In this document: positions 25,430-36,634 of the stretch, in pieces
How positions within the stretch are numbered: the first letter of the stretch is position 1
Layout: each line of letters opens with the position of its first letter
Assembly (NCBI GenBank): GCA_036897445.1
Contig: JAYMTL010000127.1
Location: 1 to 56,632 of the forward strand
Direction of reading: 5' to 3'
DNA from: Pelargonium tetragonum
Lineage: Eukaryota; Streptophyta; Magnoliopsida; Geraniales; Geraniaceae
Length of the DNA stretch: 56,632 bases
The notes under the pieces: generated by a model
The model's input: the letters and a program-made list of their open reading frames with translations, nothing else
Databases searched by the model: none
What the model was told of the DNA's origin: nothing
Position numbers and translations under genes: made by a program

Positions 25430-25614
25430 TGATAAGGTCCTGTATCAGGAAAAACTAAGTAAGAGTAAGCTGCAGAGTACAGGTATAGCTCTCCAGAAGG
25501 GGATATGCATAAGTAAGAAGTCCATAAGAGAAAGTCAGTAAGCAGTTGGTGTGGTTATAGCTATTCGTGTAGTACTTGGTGTTCCCTTGTTTCTAGGTTT
25601 CCAATTTCGGATAA
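25430..25614 (-). repeat. Family A copy, minus orientation
   Basis: A purine-rich stretch with GTACAGGTATAGCTCTCC and GTAAGAAGTCCATAAGAG leads to the core at 25580-25614, reading TGTTCCCTTGTTTCTAGG and then TTTCCAATTTCGGATAA. The core agrees closely with 28314-28348 and with the reverse complement of 39217-39250. The similarity fades soon after GGATAA. Element type is unknown. Confidence 0.55.
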
Positions 25615-26571
25615 TTTAATTAAAAAGGTGCTAGTAAATACTTAAACGGAGTCTCTATCTAATCACAGTAAGAACTGTAAAAAGGCAAAGGTTTCCTTTT
25701 TAGGAAGGTGAAGTACTCCCATCCTTTCAGAGGTGTGCCAGGATATCGGCTCTTGTAATCAGCGAAAACAAAGATTATCTAAAAAAGTAGAAGATTCTAA
25801 TCATTCTCCAGTAATGCAACTTCTTTTACAATCTATTTTAGACTATTTCGTTAAAGTGAAAAAAGTAAAGGCACTTATGAGATCTCCTGTGTCCCTAGGT
25901 TTCATTATTTGTACTTGTAAGCAGTGACAGTCCTTAGTCGATTTATGATAATATTGAGATCTTTTTCACCAAGGGGTTTCTACTTCCCTGAGAGGCCTTA
26001 GTATAATTATCCAATTTGCACGAAAGCTTCTTTAAATAAGATATTGAATTCCCGAATTATAAGGGGACTCCTGCTTTGTAAAAGTCTATTTTGTGTTATG
26101 CTTAAAAAGATCGGAAACATAAAAGTAATTGTGTGGAGGGTCCGGTTAAGGAAGTTTTGAAACTAAAGATTTTTGAAGTATTGTTTCTAATTAGGGCACA
26201 AAAAGAAGTACATTTAGAGAAGCCCACCGGTAGTAGGAGTTCCTTTGTACTCTACCCATATATGCAGGCTTTGATAACCTCTGATATAAAAATGGATACT
26301 CTTTTTAGGTTTCTAGCTTTAGGTATAGCCAATTAAGAATTGGGTTTGATACACAGGTTCGAGCATTGCCCTTCGTTCATTAAAATCCTAGGAAGCCCCA
26401 AAAAGGGTGTACAGGAAAATCAAAAAAATTAGGAAGCGAAACCTATTTGTGTCCTAAAAGAGAAGAAATTTGTACAAGTTTTTACTAAACGGAGGTAGGT
26501 AGATCCAGGGGTTCCCAAGTTAAATAAAAGGGTGTAATTTTAACAGTAGTAAGCATTAAAACACCACTTTT
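25615..26571. other. No gene seen
   Basis: Two frames of 64 and 67 codons (25733-25927 and 26133-26336) start at GTG and have no recognisable motif. They lie head to tail but are not supported as genes by start context or similarity. Confidence 0.4.
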
Positions 26572-26632
26572 TAGAATCGCTTAGATAAAGAAAATTGATA
26601 GATATCTCACCGAGTAGGTAATTCCTAGTTTA
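26572..26632 (+). repeat. Dispersed repeat family C, partial copy
   Basis: TAGAATCGCTTAGATAAAGA corresponds to GAATCACTTAGATAAAGAG of the copy at 10240. CACCGAGTAGGTAATTCC follows, which resembles the A-box region (GCCGAG...) of that copy. The B-box half is missing. A 65-codon frame begins just downstream at 26638, but it is unrecognised. Confidence 0.4.
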
Positions 26633-26899
26633 GAGGGGTGGCGCCTATATTTCTCTTATTACTTAACTTAATAGGGCAAATCGAAGCTATCGAAGTAATA
26701 ATTGCATATATTCAAAACGCCCTAGCCTTATTTCAAAAGGTAAATGAAATCAAACGCAAAAGAGTTGAGAATACCCCACTGTGCAGGGTAATTCTTGTTT
26801 TAATACAAGGTACAATTAGTTTGTTATTGTTCTAATTGATAGTGAAAGTTTAGTATAGAAATCTTACTAGGGGTTATCGAGGACTGCTTACTTTTTTCG

Positions 26900-28348
26900 G
26901 CAATCCTTTTCTTTTATATGGGTAATGGGGTTGCAGGAATATTGATTGCTTTTCTCTAGTTCGTAAGGCTGTATAAAGGGAAGGGTGTTTAACAAAAAGG
27001 AGTTTCTTGTTCTGCTTTATAGTTTCTGGGGTAAATACGCTGAAATAGTAAAATACTGAGTATAGTAAGTAGGCCTTGCTTTATTAGGGGGCTTATAAGA
27101 CAGGGAATACTAATACAGTAGCTACGAGAGGTACGGGCAGAAGCTTAAGAAGACAGGTATAGTTCAAGAGCTTATAGGAATCCAGAGTCAAGAGAATAGA
27201 AATTGGTTTTTACAAGAATATAGTTTTTATATAAAAGCTTTGTGTTTCCAGTTTTTGATTCTTAAGAACAAGTAAAGGGTCCTTAACATTTTAAGAAAGG
27301 TATTTAAGAGAGCAGAGCAGCTACAGAAAGTGTAGGTACAAAGACAGATAGGTCTAGGAGAAAGAAGGTAAGAAGTTGGTGGTTATAGTGTACTAAGATC
27401 TCCCTATGGATCACTCGTAAAATGACTATAGAAAAGACTTCTTGTGTAGGGGGGACTCTTACTCTATCTGCAAGAAATAATAACCCCCCCTTCTACTATT
27501 TCTACTATATTATACAAGATTATACTAGAAAAAGACGGATCTAACTAAGCGAGACTCCTTGTATTCTATTTTAACCTCTGGGAACCCTATTTTTCACTAG
27601 CACTATAGATAACTCTATACTAAGAGGAACAAATTCAAACGACTGAGAAAGAGAACTTGGAAGCTAGGACCGCGCGCATCTTCGTGGTGGTTAGGACAAG
27701 GAGTCGATTAGGCTTTCAAAAAAAGAGAGGTCGACTCAATTGGATAGAATAGAATCTTAGAGCATTTGCATACGTGAATTGTATTGAAGTAAAGCAAGCG
27801 GGTGGGAAGTACGTTTACATGGCGATGATTCGAGGATATTGAATAGATAAGTGTACCCTTGGATATGTTTATGAAAAGAACTTGGCTGTAGATTCTTGTT
27901 TAGATGGTAGATAAAAGATCATTAGATATTAAGGAACCTGTAGAAAGTATGGGCTCCAGTAAGTATAAGTAACTAACCACTTTCTATAATTATTGTAAAC
28001 TTGGAATCTCTTTATTAAGGGTAGAGTTTAGTACTAATCTAGGTATTTCAAGTTTTTTCTTGTCTTTAATGCTAGGTGTTTAAGTGGATACATAATAAAA
28101 TAGGGTTTTCTTAGTTTAGTATAGTTTAGAATAAGAGAGGGAATACAGTAGCTACAAGTACAGGCTGCAAGAGGACGAAGGAGAGTACTGGTATAGGTAA
28201 GAGTCTAGCTTTTAGGCTCCGGGCCCCAGATACAGGGTTAGGCTTTAGAAGGGTATATATCTGAGGAAGATAGATACAAATAATAATATTGGCTATTAAA
28301 GTAAGGGATTGCTTGTTCCTGTGTTTCCAAGTTTCATATTTCGGATAA
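26900..28348 (-). repeat. Family A, purine-rich tract with two cores, minus orientation
   Basis: The plus strand is purine-rich across most of this tract, with repeated words such as GGGAATACTAATACAGTAGC (27094) and GGGAATACAGTAGCTACAAG (28139). This shows that about 100 bases left of each core are shared. A weak core lies at 27240-27265 (TGTGTTTCCAGTTTTTGATT). The best minus core of the window lies at 28314-28348 (TGTTCCTGTGTTTCCAAG, then TTTCATATTTCGGATAA). The copies are about 1.07 kb apart. The 80-codon minus frame at 28126-28368 runs across the core and is not a known protein. Confidence 0.5.
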
Positions 28349-30099
28349 CAAAAAGTTAGGGAATTCAAGGGTCGCTTCAGTCATGAGTTTCCGGTAAAGA
28401 ACTGAACTTAAGGAAGGTTGTGGGTTTCCCCTTAAGGAAAGGAAGATACAGAATATTGCTTGGTAATAAAGAGGGGGTTCTATTGCGAGTAATCTGTTGT
28501 CAGTACGTAAAGTTGAAATTAATACGGGTTTAGTATCTGAGAGTAAGGAAGGAAGATTAACCCTTGAATATTCTGGTTTTAGGCTTTAAAAGGATTCATC
28601 AGGAATGATAAAAAGTGGATTTTTTCTTTCTAATCTGCACAAGGAAGAGGCCTAAACCACACAGGAGTCTCCAATAAGAGCAAGGCTTGTAAAAAGGGCT
28701 TGATGGGGGCGCCTCAGCTTATATAGGATAGCAGGAAACTTTTTAAAGTTTAGTGGATTTGTAGCTTCTAAAATCGGGAAAGTATATAAAATTCGGGATA
28801 TAGGTAATTCCGTTTTATTGTATGTTATGTACCTCATTTCCATTTTATAAAGCCTTTTAGAATTAGGATATTCAATCTGCTTTTACTACGGCTGCTATAT
28901 CTTTAATGAGCTTTCTCAAAAAGAGATCTAAAAAGTTTTCTGCTTAAATCTTTCGAGTCAAAAAGGTATAATCTCAAAGGGGATAAGCAAGGGAGATGTT
29001 TTTCCCCGGGGAATCTCTCGGGAAGGAATTCCTTGTTGTTAGAAGAGTTCTAAGCGAATTGAGTATGAATTTGGGTGGGATTCTGTCCCGCTAAAGTAAT
29101 AAAATGTGTAAAAGCAGAAGAGTTCGCTAGATTTTATAATCTGGGGCAAGCTAAGAGAAATTTGAGAGAGGTATAAGCATTAGGAGCCCTTAGGAATGGG
29201 GAAGATATAAGATCCAAATCATTCTTTTTCTTTTGCAGTTCTATTTACTATTAAAGGTTTTTATAAGAACCCTAGCTTTAGTACAACACTTGCTGGACTT
29301 TACAGAAGATTAAGAGCTACAAAATATTTAAGAAGAAAATCTCTTAGATAAAGAAAGGGCTTTCTGCACCTCTAAAATCTAGAATGAAGAAAGTAGATCA
29401 GTAATTTAGTAAATAAGTGGAATGTATATAGAAGTGTCTATTAGTCGACTTCTTTCATTCACAAGGTAAAACAGAAGATAGACTTTTGACAAACCTTAGG
29501 TTCAAATAGACAAGTATTAAATTCTTAGAATCAAAAGCACCAAATTTCAGAACTTGGTTAGAGAGCAACCATTCACATAAACTCACGCAAAACCAAATAC
29601 TGCCGCAACTTGACCCAAATTTTAAGACCAAGGCCCCTCAACTGTACCCGCACTATATTGTATCCTTGTCTTAGGGGATTCTCTGTAAAAAGGAAAGGAT
29701 AAGAGCAAGGCTATATCTTGATATAGGGTTTCCTATCTTATTCGATTTGACCCGCCAAATTCTATATAAGTGTTTTACGTCCATCAACTTGGGCATAAGG
29801 CTAAAAAACGGACTCAGTTCCTAATTCGGCAGTAATTATAAATATGGGAAAGCTGCCTAAGTAAAAAACACAACTGAAGACGCGGAATATTAACGAAGTG
29901 TAAACTAAAACTGAGAGAATAATTTCTTACTTAGTTTCAGGAACCTAATAGAAAATTGTGCTAGTCAAGAAACTTCTGCGAATCCCTGCATTTTCTGAGT
30001 TGAGGCTAAATAAAAAGTTGTATGATTGTAAGAGGCCTATTCTTCATATATTGCTCGGGAGAATCTTAGGTAAGTCCAGTCAAATTCTAGCTTGTTATA
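28349..30099. other. No gene seen
   Basis: The sequence just after the 28.3 kb core shares GAGTTTCCGGTAAAG with the same place after the 36.6 kb core (CAGGTTTCCGGTAAG), so family A extends perhaps 80 bases here. Beyond that nothing was recognised. The 63-codon minus frame at 28652-28843 is unassigned. Confidence 0.4.
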
Positions 30100-30130
30100 A
30101 AGTTACTTTTGTATATTAAAAAAGTAACTT
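30100..30130. other. Stem-loop, 11 bp, AT-rich
   Basis: AAGTTACTTTT (30100-30110) pairs perfectly with AAAAGTAACTT (30120-30130) around the nine-base loop GTATATTAA. The arm-internal T-run and A-run make it terminator-like in either direction, but no gene lies nearby. Confidence 0.6.
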
Positions 30131-33100
30131 ATTATATAAATACACCACTTTAGAATGAAAAGCAGAAAATTCAAACTGGGTCCTTTTAAAGTAGCGTCGT
30201 CAATATAAGTCAAAGTCAACCCTTTCCTTAGAGGGGAAGCCTTTGAAAGAGAAATCTCCTAGGGAACAAGTTAGATATCCTCATATATACTAGAAATAGA
30301 GACTCTAAAGATCTGACTAATTACTCCTAAAAAACGAAAAGATACAAACTGGCGATACTTACTATTAGATAGGAAGACTATACTAAGAAGTCTTAGCTCC
30401 AGTATTTAGTACAAAAGAAGAAATTTGACTTTCAAGAAGGAGTGTGGCAACACGTAATTTAGTAAATGTACAATGTCTAGATTTTTGACTTTTCTGGGCT
30501 AACCCCTGTGGTATCTTCAGGTTTCTAACCATATTTAACTCTTGGAAACTAGCTAACAGCGGCCCTATCGCAGATATTAAAGTTTCCCTTAGAGCCGGAT
30601 TAAGTAGGGTGACTTTCAAATAAGTTGCAGAAGTTGTCTTTTATGTTCGGGACATTGAATTCAGATTGCTGCGGGGAACCTTTAGTAAAAAGGGACTGCA
30701 TCCTAGCTAGACAATTGCTTTGTTTTTAGTGTCAAGCAAGATAGGATAACTCGAGAAAAAAGATATCCTTGAATCTCTTAATTAACAGAACTGTAAAACT
30801 ATATGAATACGAACATCTCTATGTTTAAGGTTAAGAAAACGTATAAGTTTTTGTTCGCTTAGATATATAGTGTAGTGCCTGCCCGTTCTTTTTTCTGTCT
30901 TCCTTACTATATAAAATCTAACCGACTTTCAAAATTATAAATATGTACCAAAAGGAGTCCTTAACTTATACTTGTAAACCTATCTTTTATTAAAGTATAA
31001 TAGGTTAATTTATTTGCGCATTCCCCCGCAGAGTATTACCTGGTAGCTGGATAGTAAATTGCAAAACCATTAAAAAGATTTAGATAAAGGAACTCGATAA
31101 AACAAGGATCCACAGGCGTGCGTGTCATAGGTTCATAACGTGCTAATGTGATCCTCCCTTCTTCTTTTCTTCTTATTTAATATTTAATTTGAGAACGTCT
31201 AAGTCTACAGTAGGGATAGAGAGATATTTAAGATTAAATTAGTACAGCATTGAATATTATTAATTTAAGTTAAAACCTAAGAGCCCCTTTTTCTCCGAGA
31301 GGTAGTTTACTACATTTAATCCATTTTTAATTGAGACAGCAAGACCTTTACTATTCCTCGAGCTCGGTATAACGCGTTACTAAGGGGAGTGTGCGCGTAT
31401 GGTTCAAAACTCCTTTCTTTTTGCTGAGATAACTCTACAGACAGCTGGAAATCCAGGATTCTTTTATTTTATAAGTGAATCTTAGTAGTACTGAACAAAC
31501 TTCTCTCAGATTCAGATCTTGATTTGTAAATTCCTTTATACTAGGGCTTTTTTAACTGCGAAAAAGGGAGACTTTAACCTACGCCTTTTCTTTTCAAGGA
31601 TACCCGGATTTACCTGAATTTAACTTGCTTAAAAATAGTCAAGATACACTTTTAACGTAAGATTTCCTTTCCTAAATTACTGCGAGAGAAAGATTTCATT
31701 TTAAAACTAGGTTTTGCTGTTGTATTCACTTTAAGTCCTTAGGTAAAAAGCTTTAGAACTTTTGAAAAGCAGCACTTCTAGCTAAGGTTGGAGAGAGTTA
31801 TTGGGCTTTATCAAGAAACTGGGGCTGGGATCCCTCAAGAAATACAATATCTAACAAGAGTACAGTTTTTTCTATATATCATAGAGGTAACAAATTAAAG
31901 CTATAAGATGCAGTTAGAAAACTTTAAAAGTTAAAATGGTTAGTGTCCCCCCTTTTTCTAAAGTTGATAAAATCAAACTCGTTTAAAGAGAATCCTGCAG
32001 AATTGTGGGCCGCACCCTGACTTTTTTAAGTGAGTACCTTATTTGTGAAATAAAGAACAGGTCAACGAGAGTTTCTTGAGCAAGCAATAGGAGTTGCCTC
32101 AGTTGCTAATAAGAGGACTAAGTCTCAAACTTTTTTGTAAATCTTTTTATATCATGTACTCTAGTGCAGGGCTTCTACTTATCTAAGATTTTTCAAGGCA
32201 ACCCTGTATTTCTAGTCCTCATGTTGTGTTTCTTACTTTTTAATTCCCTGGTCTTAGTTTTTAGTAAGTACTGATCTTTTAGGAATCTTTAGTGCAAAGG
32301 CCAACCGGATAGCAATTTGACTCTGATTCCCTTCCCTATTACTTTTACAAGCTCCTAAAGTTACCTTATCCCAGAAGCCTCCTAGTGTAAGTAAGGGAGG
32401 TTTTTAAGCCTACGAGTAAATGACTTGCACCCGAGGAAAACTTAAGTAGGTATAGCTAAATAGGAGTGAAGGAAAGTGCTTTCTTGTAATATCTCCGACC
32501 ATAACTCTGAACTGGTAAGGTGGGGCATACAAAGTTAGAAGAAAATTAGACTTACATAAGTATTAAAAACCTATATTATCCTGTGTGGGATTCCAAGACT
32601 CAGAAAACTAGAGCAGGAGTAAAATAAATTACCCCCAATCTTAGTAATTTTTGTATATCAACAAGAAGCCTTTGTAATTAATTTATATCTGCTTTGGCAA
32701 CCCCCTTTGATCAAACTTTACTCTATGATTTATGTAAATCATAAAAAAAGCTGTGAAAATCTTTCAGGGTATCCCTTTTTTTAACGTGCAATGGGATATA
32801 AATCTTCGCCCTTTCCCTTTAACAAAGCTCCCGTAAGTCTTAAACGAAAATACTTAGTGCTACTTTATTACAAAAAAACTAAAGCCCCTTTTAACTGCAT
32901 TTGAGTTTGAGAAAGAGATAAGGCGCGCCCTGGTGTATAAGGTTCCTAGTAGCGGATTAGTAATGTACAAAAAAGAAGCGGATAACTGGAGTTACAAGAG
33001 CAGAACGAGCTTAAATTCAACTTCCCTTAACTCTGTTTTCAAGTTGTCGGTATATGTATGTCGGTTCTAAAAAAGTTCTCCAATTAAAATTGACTTTACT

Positions 33101-34152
33101 TGTCTAGTGTTGCTTTATCTTGGGATAAGAAAGAAACTCCTCAACTCAAGGGCCTCCTATACTATAGCCCATGTCATTTTATCTGTCATTCCTCACGGGC
33201 CCCTGTGCTCGATTCTCTAAAGTTTGGGATTATCATTAAACCCGAATCGGAGATATAAAAGAAATCGAGAATTGCAGGCGTTCCTTTAAAGAATTTTGAA
33301 ATAATGTACCTTGATCTAAAGTTTTTGAAGCTTATACTTGTCGTATTAAACTAGGATACTTTTATTCTTTGATACAATCACTAGGGAGTTCTCAAAGAAA
33401 CTTCTAAGTGCCCAAGCAAAGCAATAGGAGGAATTAAAGCTAAAAGACTCAGTGTTACTTTTTGTACGGGATTCAGTAATAGATTAGGTCCCCTTTTCAA
33501 GCACCCAAAGCCTTTCACAAGGCATAAATCTTTCTGTATTTTGGACTTTTTCTTGCTATGATTTGAATATAACCAAGGGGTGGTAGAATTGATATCGTAC
33601 CTCCTTGCTTTGGATAAGCTTCTTTTTGGAGTATTACCAAATATTGCACTGTCCTCAGGAGTCTCCAACTCCTGGTAGAGTATAGGGACTCCTTAACAGC
33701 TTTGTTTGTATGAAAATTCAAATTTTGGCTTTGCTGAATATAGAGGAATTCCCATAAGTAAGTAAATGTTTATGAATTAAGGAATTTTTGGGGTCTACCA
33801 AGCTAGGAAATGAAAAGCAAATAAATAGCTTTCAGTTTCAGGGGTTTAATATTTTGCAGGCACAACTACAGCATTCCTTGTCTAATAACAACCTAGTGAA
33901 GAAAGGGAATTCCTTTCACAAGGATCCATACTACTGTGCGTATCCATTGAAAGCAGGACTTTGACTTTATGTAGTTTCAGGTAACTCTATCCTTTAATTG
34001 CTTGTTGAAAAGTTCTTACTTCAATGTTGATATTTCTATTCCTTTTTTAGTTTTACTCAACTATATTCAATTCGAATTGACCCTAAATTTCATTAGAACT
34101 TGTGACATATAAATACAAAAGGGCTTAATTTGATTTACGTCTTTTCAAGTAG
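30131..34152. other. No gene seen; RIP-type AT-rich DNA
   Basis: Two overlapping minus frames (33381-33668 and 33515-33721, 95 and 68 codons) occupy the same bases in different frames, and neither is recognisable. The sample at 31201 gave TpA 17 to ApT 12 and CpA+TpG 5 to ApC+GpT 11. No repeat core was noticed. Confidence 0.5.
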
Positions 34153-34174
34153 GGGCTTTCGTACTCGAAAGCCC
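34153..34174. other. GC-rich stem-loop, 9 bp, tetraloop
   Basis: GGGCTTTCG and CGAAAGCCC pair perfectly around the loop TACT. A stable GC-rich hairpin like this is unusual in such AT-rich DNA. It is followed by TGTTCTTTACT, which is not a clear terminator tail. Confidence 0.55.
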
Positions 34175-36095
34175 TGTTCTTTACTAATAAGGAGGAAAGG
34201 GCTTGCCTATTTAATATAGTGGTACCTTTCTTTATATCTAAATATCTCACGCTGAGTATATTCTAGCTCCCCAAAAACTTTTTATATAATTATAATTAAA
34301 AAGGCTGAGAACGCTACAATTAATATATATATAAAGTAGAATGACTTATAGTAGGGGTAATAAAAGCATGTACTTTGTCAATATTCAGCTTCTATAAATT
34401 ACCCGGTGTTTTGCAAGGTAAAGTTTATACCAGTTCTCAAGAAGAAAATTGCATCAAAACTTATTGCTCTCAAAATCAAAAAAGGGGGGAGCCTAGCATC
34501 TTGTTTGTTAAGGGTCGCAATTGGAAAACCCCACTTTGAGATACTCTAAAAAAGGAATCCCCGGAAGAATATTAGAAATGAAGTGCCCGGACTATAAAAT
34601 AGAGCTCAAGGATATAAGACCCAGAATTCCTTTCAAGTTAAGCTAGGAAGGTTTTTGAACTAATAACATTTTAAACAAAGGGGACTTGGCCTTTAAAAGC
34701 ATGTGGAAAAGCTTGCATCCTTTTTGACGGGAGACAAGAGCTTCGCTTTAAGTTTTATAGTCAGTATTTATTCACCTTTAGACTCTTTAAAAATATAGGA
34801 AAGCTTTTACAATAATAAGGCCCCTATCAGTTTTCTTTCTAGGCAGTCTGCACTATATCTTTAATTGGGCTTCATAAGGGCTTTTCGGCCATATTTAAGA
34901 GAGCTCCTCGGCTTACAGGGTTCTCTACGAGCAGTTTAAGTATCAGGTAAACGGAGTGCTATTTTGAACCAAAGAATTCCCTTTAGGTACACTTTTGATG
35001 GTATAAAGGTAAAGTAGAGTAAGGAGTCTTATAAAGAAAAGAATCTTGGTAACTATTATAATAAGATTCTGACTTTTTATCCTATATACAAATAGAAAGC
35101 CCAGAAAAGGGGGAGCTAATAATAATTTAATGTTAGTACTTTTCCGAATTATGAATATAGTATAAAAGATAACAAGTACTAAGTACATCTATCTAAGGAA
35201 ATTAGTGATAACTTATTTATAGAAATCTCATAACTGGCAAAGTGTAGAAAGGAGTAAGGTTTGTTTGATACAAAAACTTTTTAATATTACAAAGTTCCAA
35301 ACTAGTAAACTCTGACTTATTTTACAATATGGACGGGATCCACAAGATAAGTCATGCCCTGGGTTGAAAAATCGGGGTGTAAAACCCGCATAACTAAGAA
35401 TGAGCTTGGGAGTGTAAAGTCTAAATTTGGAACCGTAAAGGTAGCTTTTTTGTCCAAGCGTTTTATAGGGGTCTTAAAGTCTTATTAATAATTAATAAAA
35501 AGCTTTTTTTAGAGCCCGTAAGGAGATACTTAGCATAATAGAAAGATTAAGCCTTGTGTTTTATCTATCAAGATTTTAACATGTACTTACCCGTTTTTTA
35601 TCCCAACCAAGTGAAATACTGATTATCACAGATTATCTAAGAAAAGGGGGTTCCCTTTGGGGCTTTAGGATCCTAGTTTGAGGTTTGCACTTAGTAAGTT
35701 ATCATTGTAGATATAGGAGTTTTCGAGTCTTATAAAGTATAAAGTAAATACAAGACCCTGGAAAGAGGAACTCGGCTTCTAAACCCAGACAAACTGCTGA
35801 ATAATTAATTATTACACTACAAAAAATGGCCTCGACTGACGTCTTCTCTGATTTGAAGGCCCCTAACTTTATTAGCAGCAGAGATAAACTTTTGTACTTT
35901 ACAACGGGGTATAGATGCTTTAAAAGTCAAAACATTAATAGATATCTCATTTGAGAAAAGAAATGAAATAACTGGCTTATCATTTTTGGTCTAACCTATG
36001 TGTTTAAAAAAGAAAGGGGCTTCTCTAAAGTTGAATAGCTCAAAACTTGCCCTTTCCTTTAAAATGCTTTGTAAAAATTCCTATAATATATCTGG
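34175..36095. other. No gene seen
   Basis: Short alternating AT runs near 34320. The 81-codon minus frame at 34943-35188 is hydrophobic and unrecognised. No repeat was detected. Confidence 0.45.
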
Positions 36096-36634
36096 TCTGG
36101 AATAATCAGAAACTTAGAAAACAAAGGAACAGGCAAACTTTTCAAAGCAAATTTAACTGAAATTTCCTCCGGGCTATACTTGTACTTTGGGGATTCCCTA
36201 TCTTACTCAGAGTTATACCTCCTTAAGAGCCTTAATACTCTTTCTTATTAGTCTTAGTAGTAATTCCGAGATAAACCTTTTCTCTTGTTTATTCAAAATT
36301 CCTAGAAGCTACACAAATCCGCTACAAATTACAAATTGAGTTCCCAACTCTTAGAGGTTTCCTTTTTGCCTTAACACCTAAATAGGAGCTCAGGTAAACG
36401 CACTACCTAAATCTTATCGGGCACCTATGGCAAATAATTAATAAGAAGTAGATACGGATAGAGGATACTCCCGCAGAAAGCGCTTTCTCTGCGAAAGTGG
36501 GCATCCTAAGAGGGGCCTAGCTAAGAAGAAAGCAGCTTTTATAGTCTAGATAAGAGTATGAAACAGGGTCCTTTTGAAGAAGCTGTTAGGATTATCACTC
36601 TCGTGTTCCTTTTTAAGTTTCCGTTTCTGGATAA
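36096..36634. repeat. Two family A copies in inverted arrangement
   Basis: A plus-oriented core at 36096-36131 (TCTGGAATAATCAGAAAC, then AAAACAAAGGAACAGGC) opens a pyrimidine-rich stretch to about 36400. A purine-rich stretch follows, ending in a minus-oriented core at 36603-36634 (TGTTCCTTTTTAAGTTTCC, then TTTCTGGATAA). The two copies thus face each other over about 540 bases. A small hairpin lies near the middle at 36472-36493. Confidence 0.5.
36472..36493. other. Small GC-rich inverted repeat
   Basis: CGCAGAAAG pairs with CTTTCTCTGCG with a two-base bulge, giving nine pairs. It lies between the two opposed family A copies. Confidence 0.4.
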
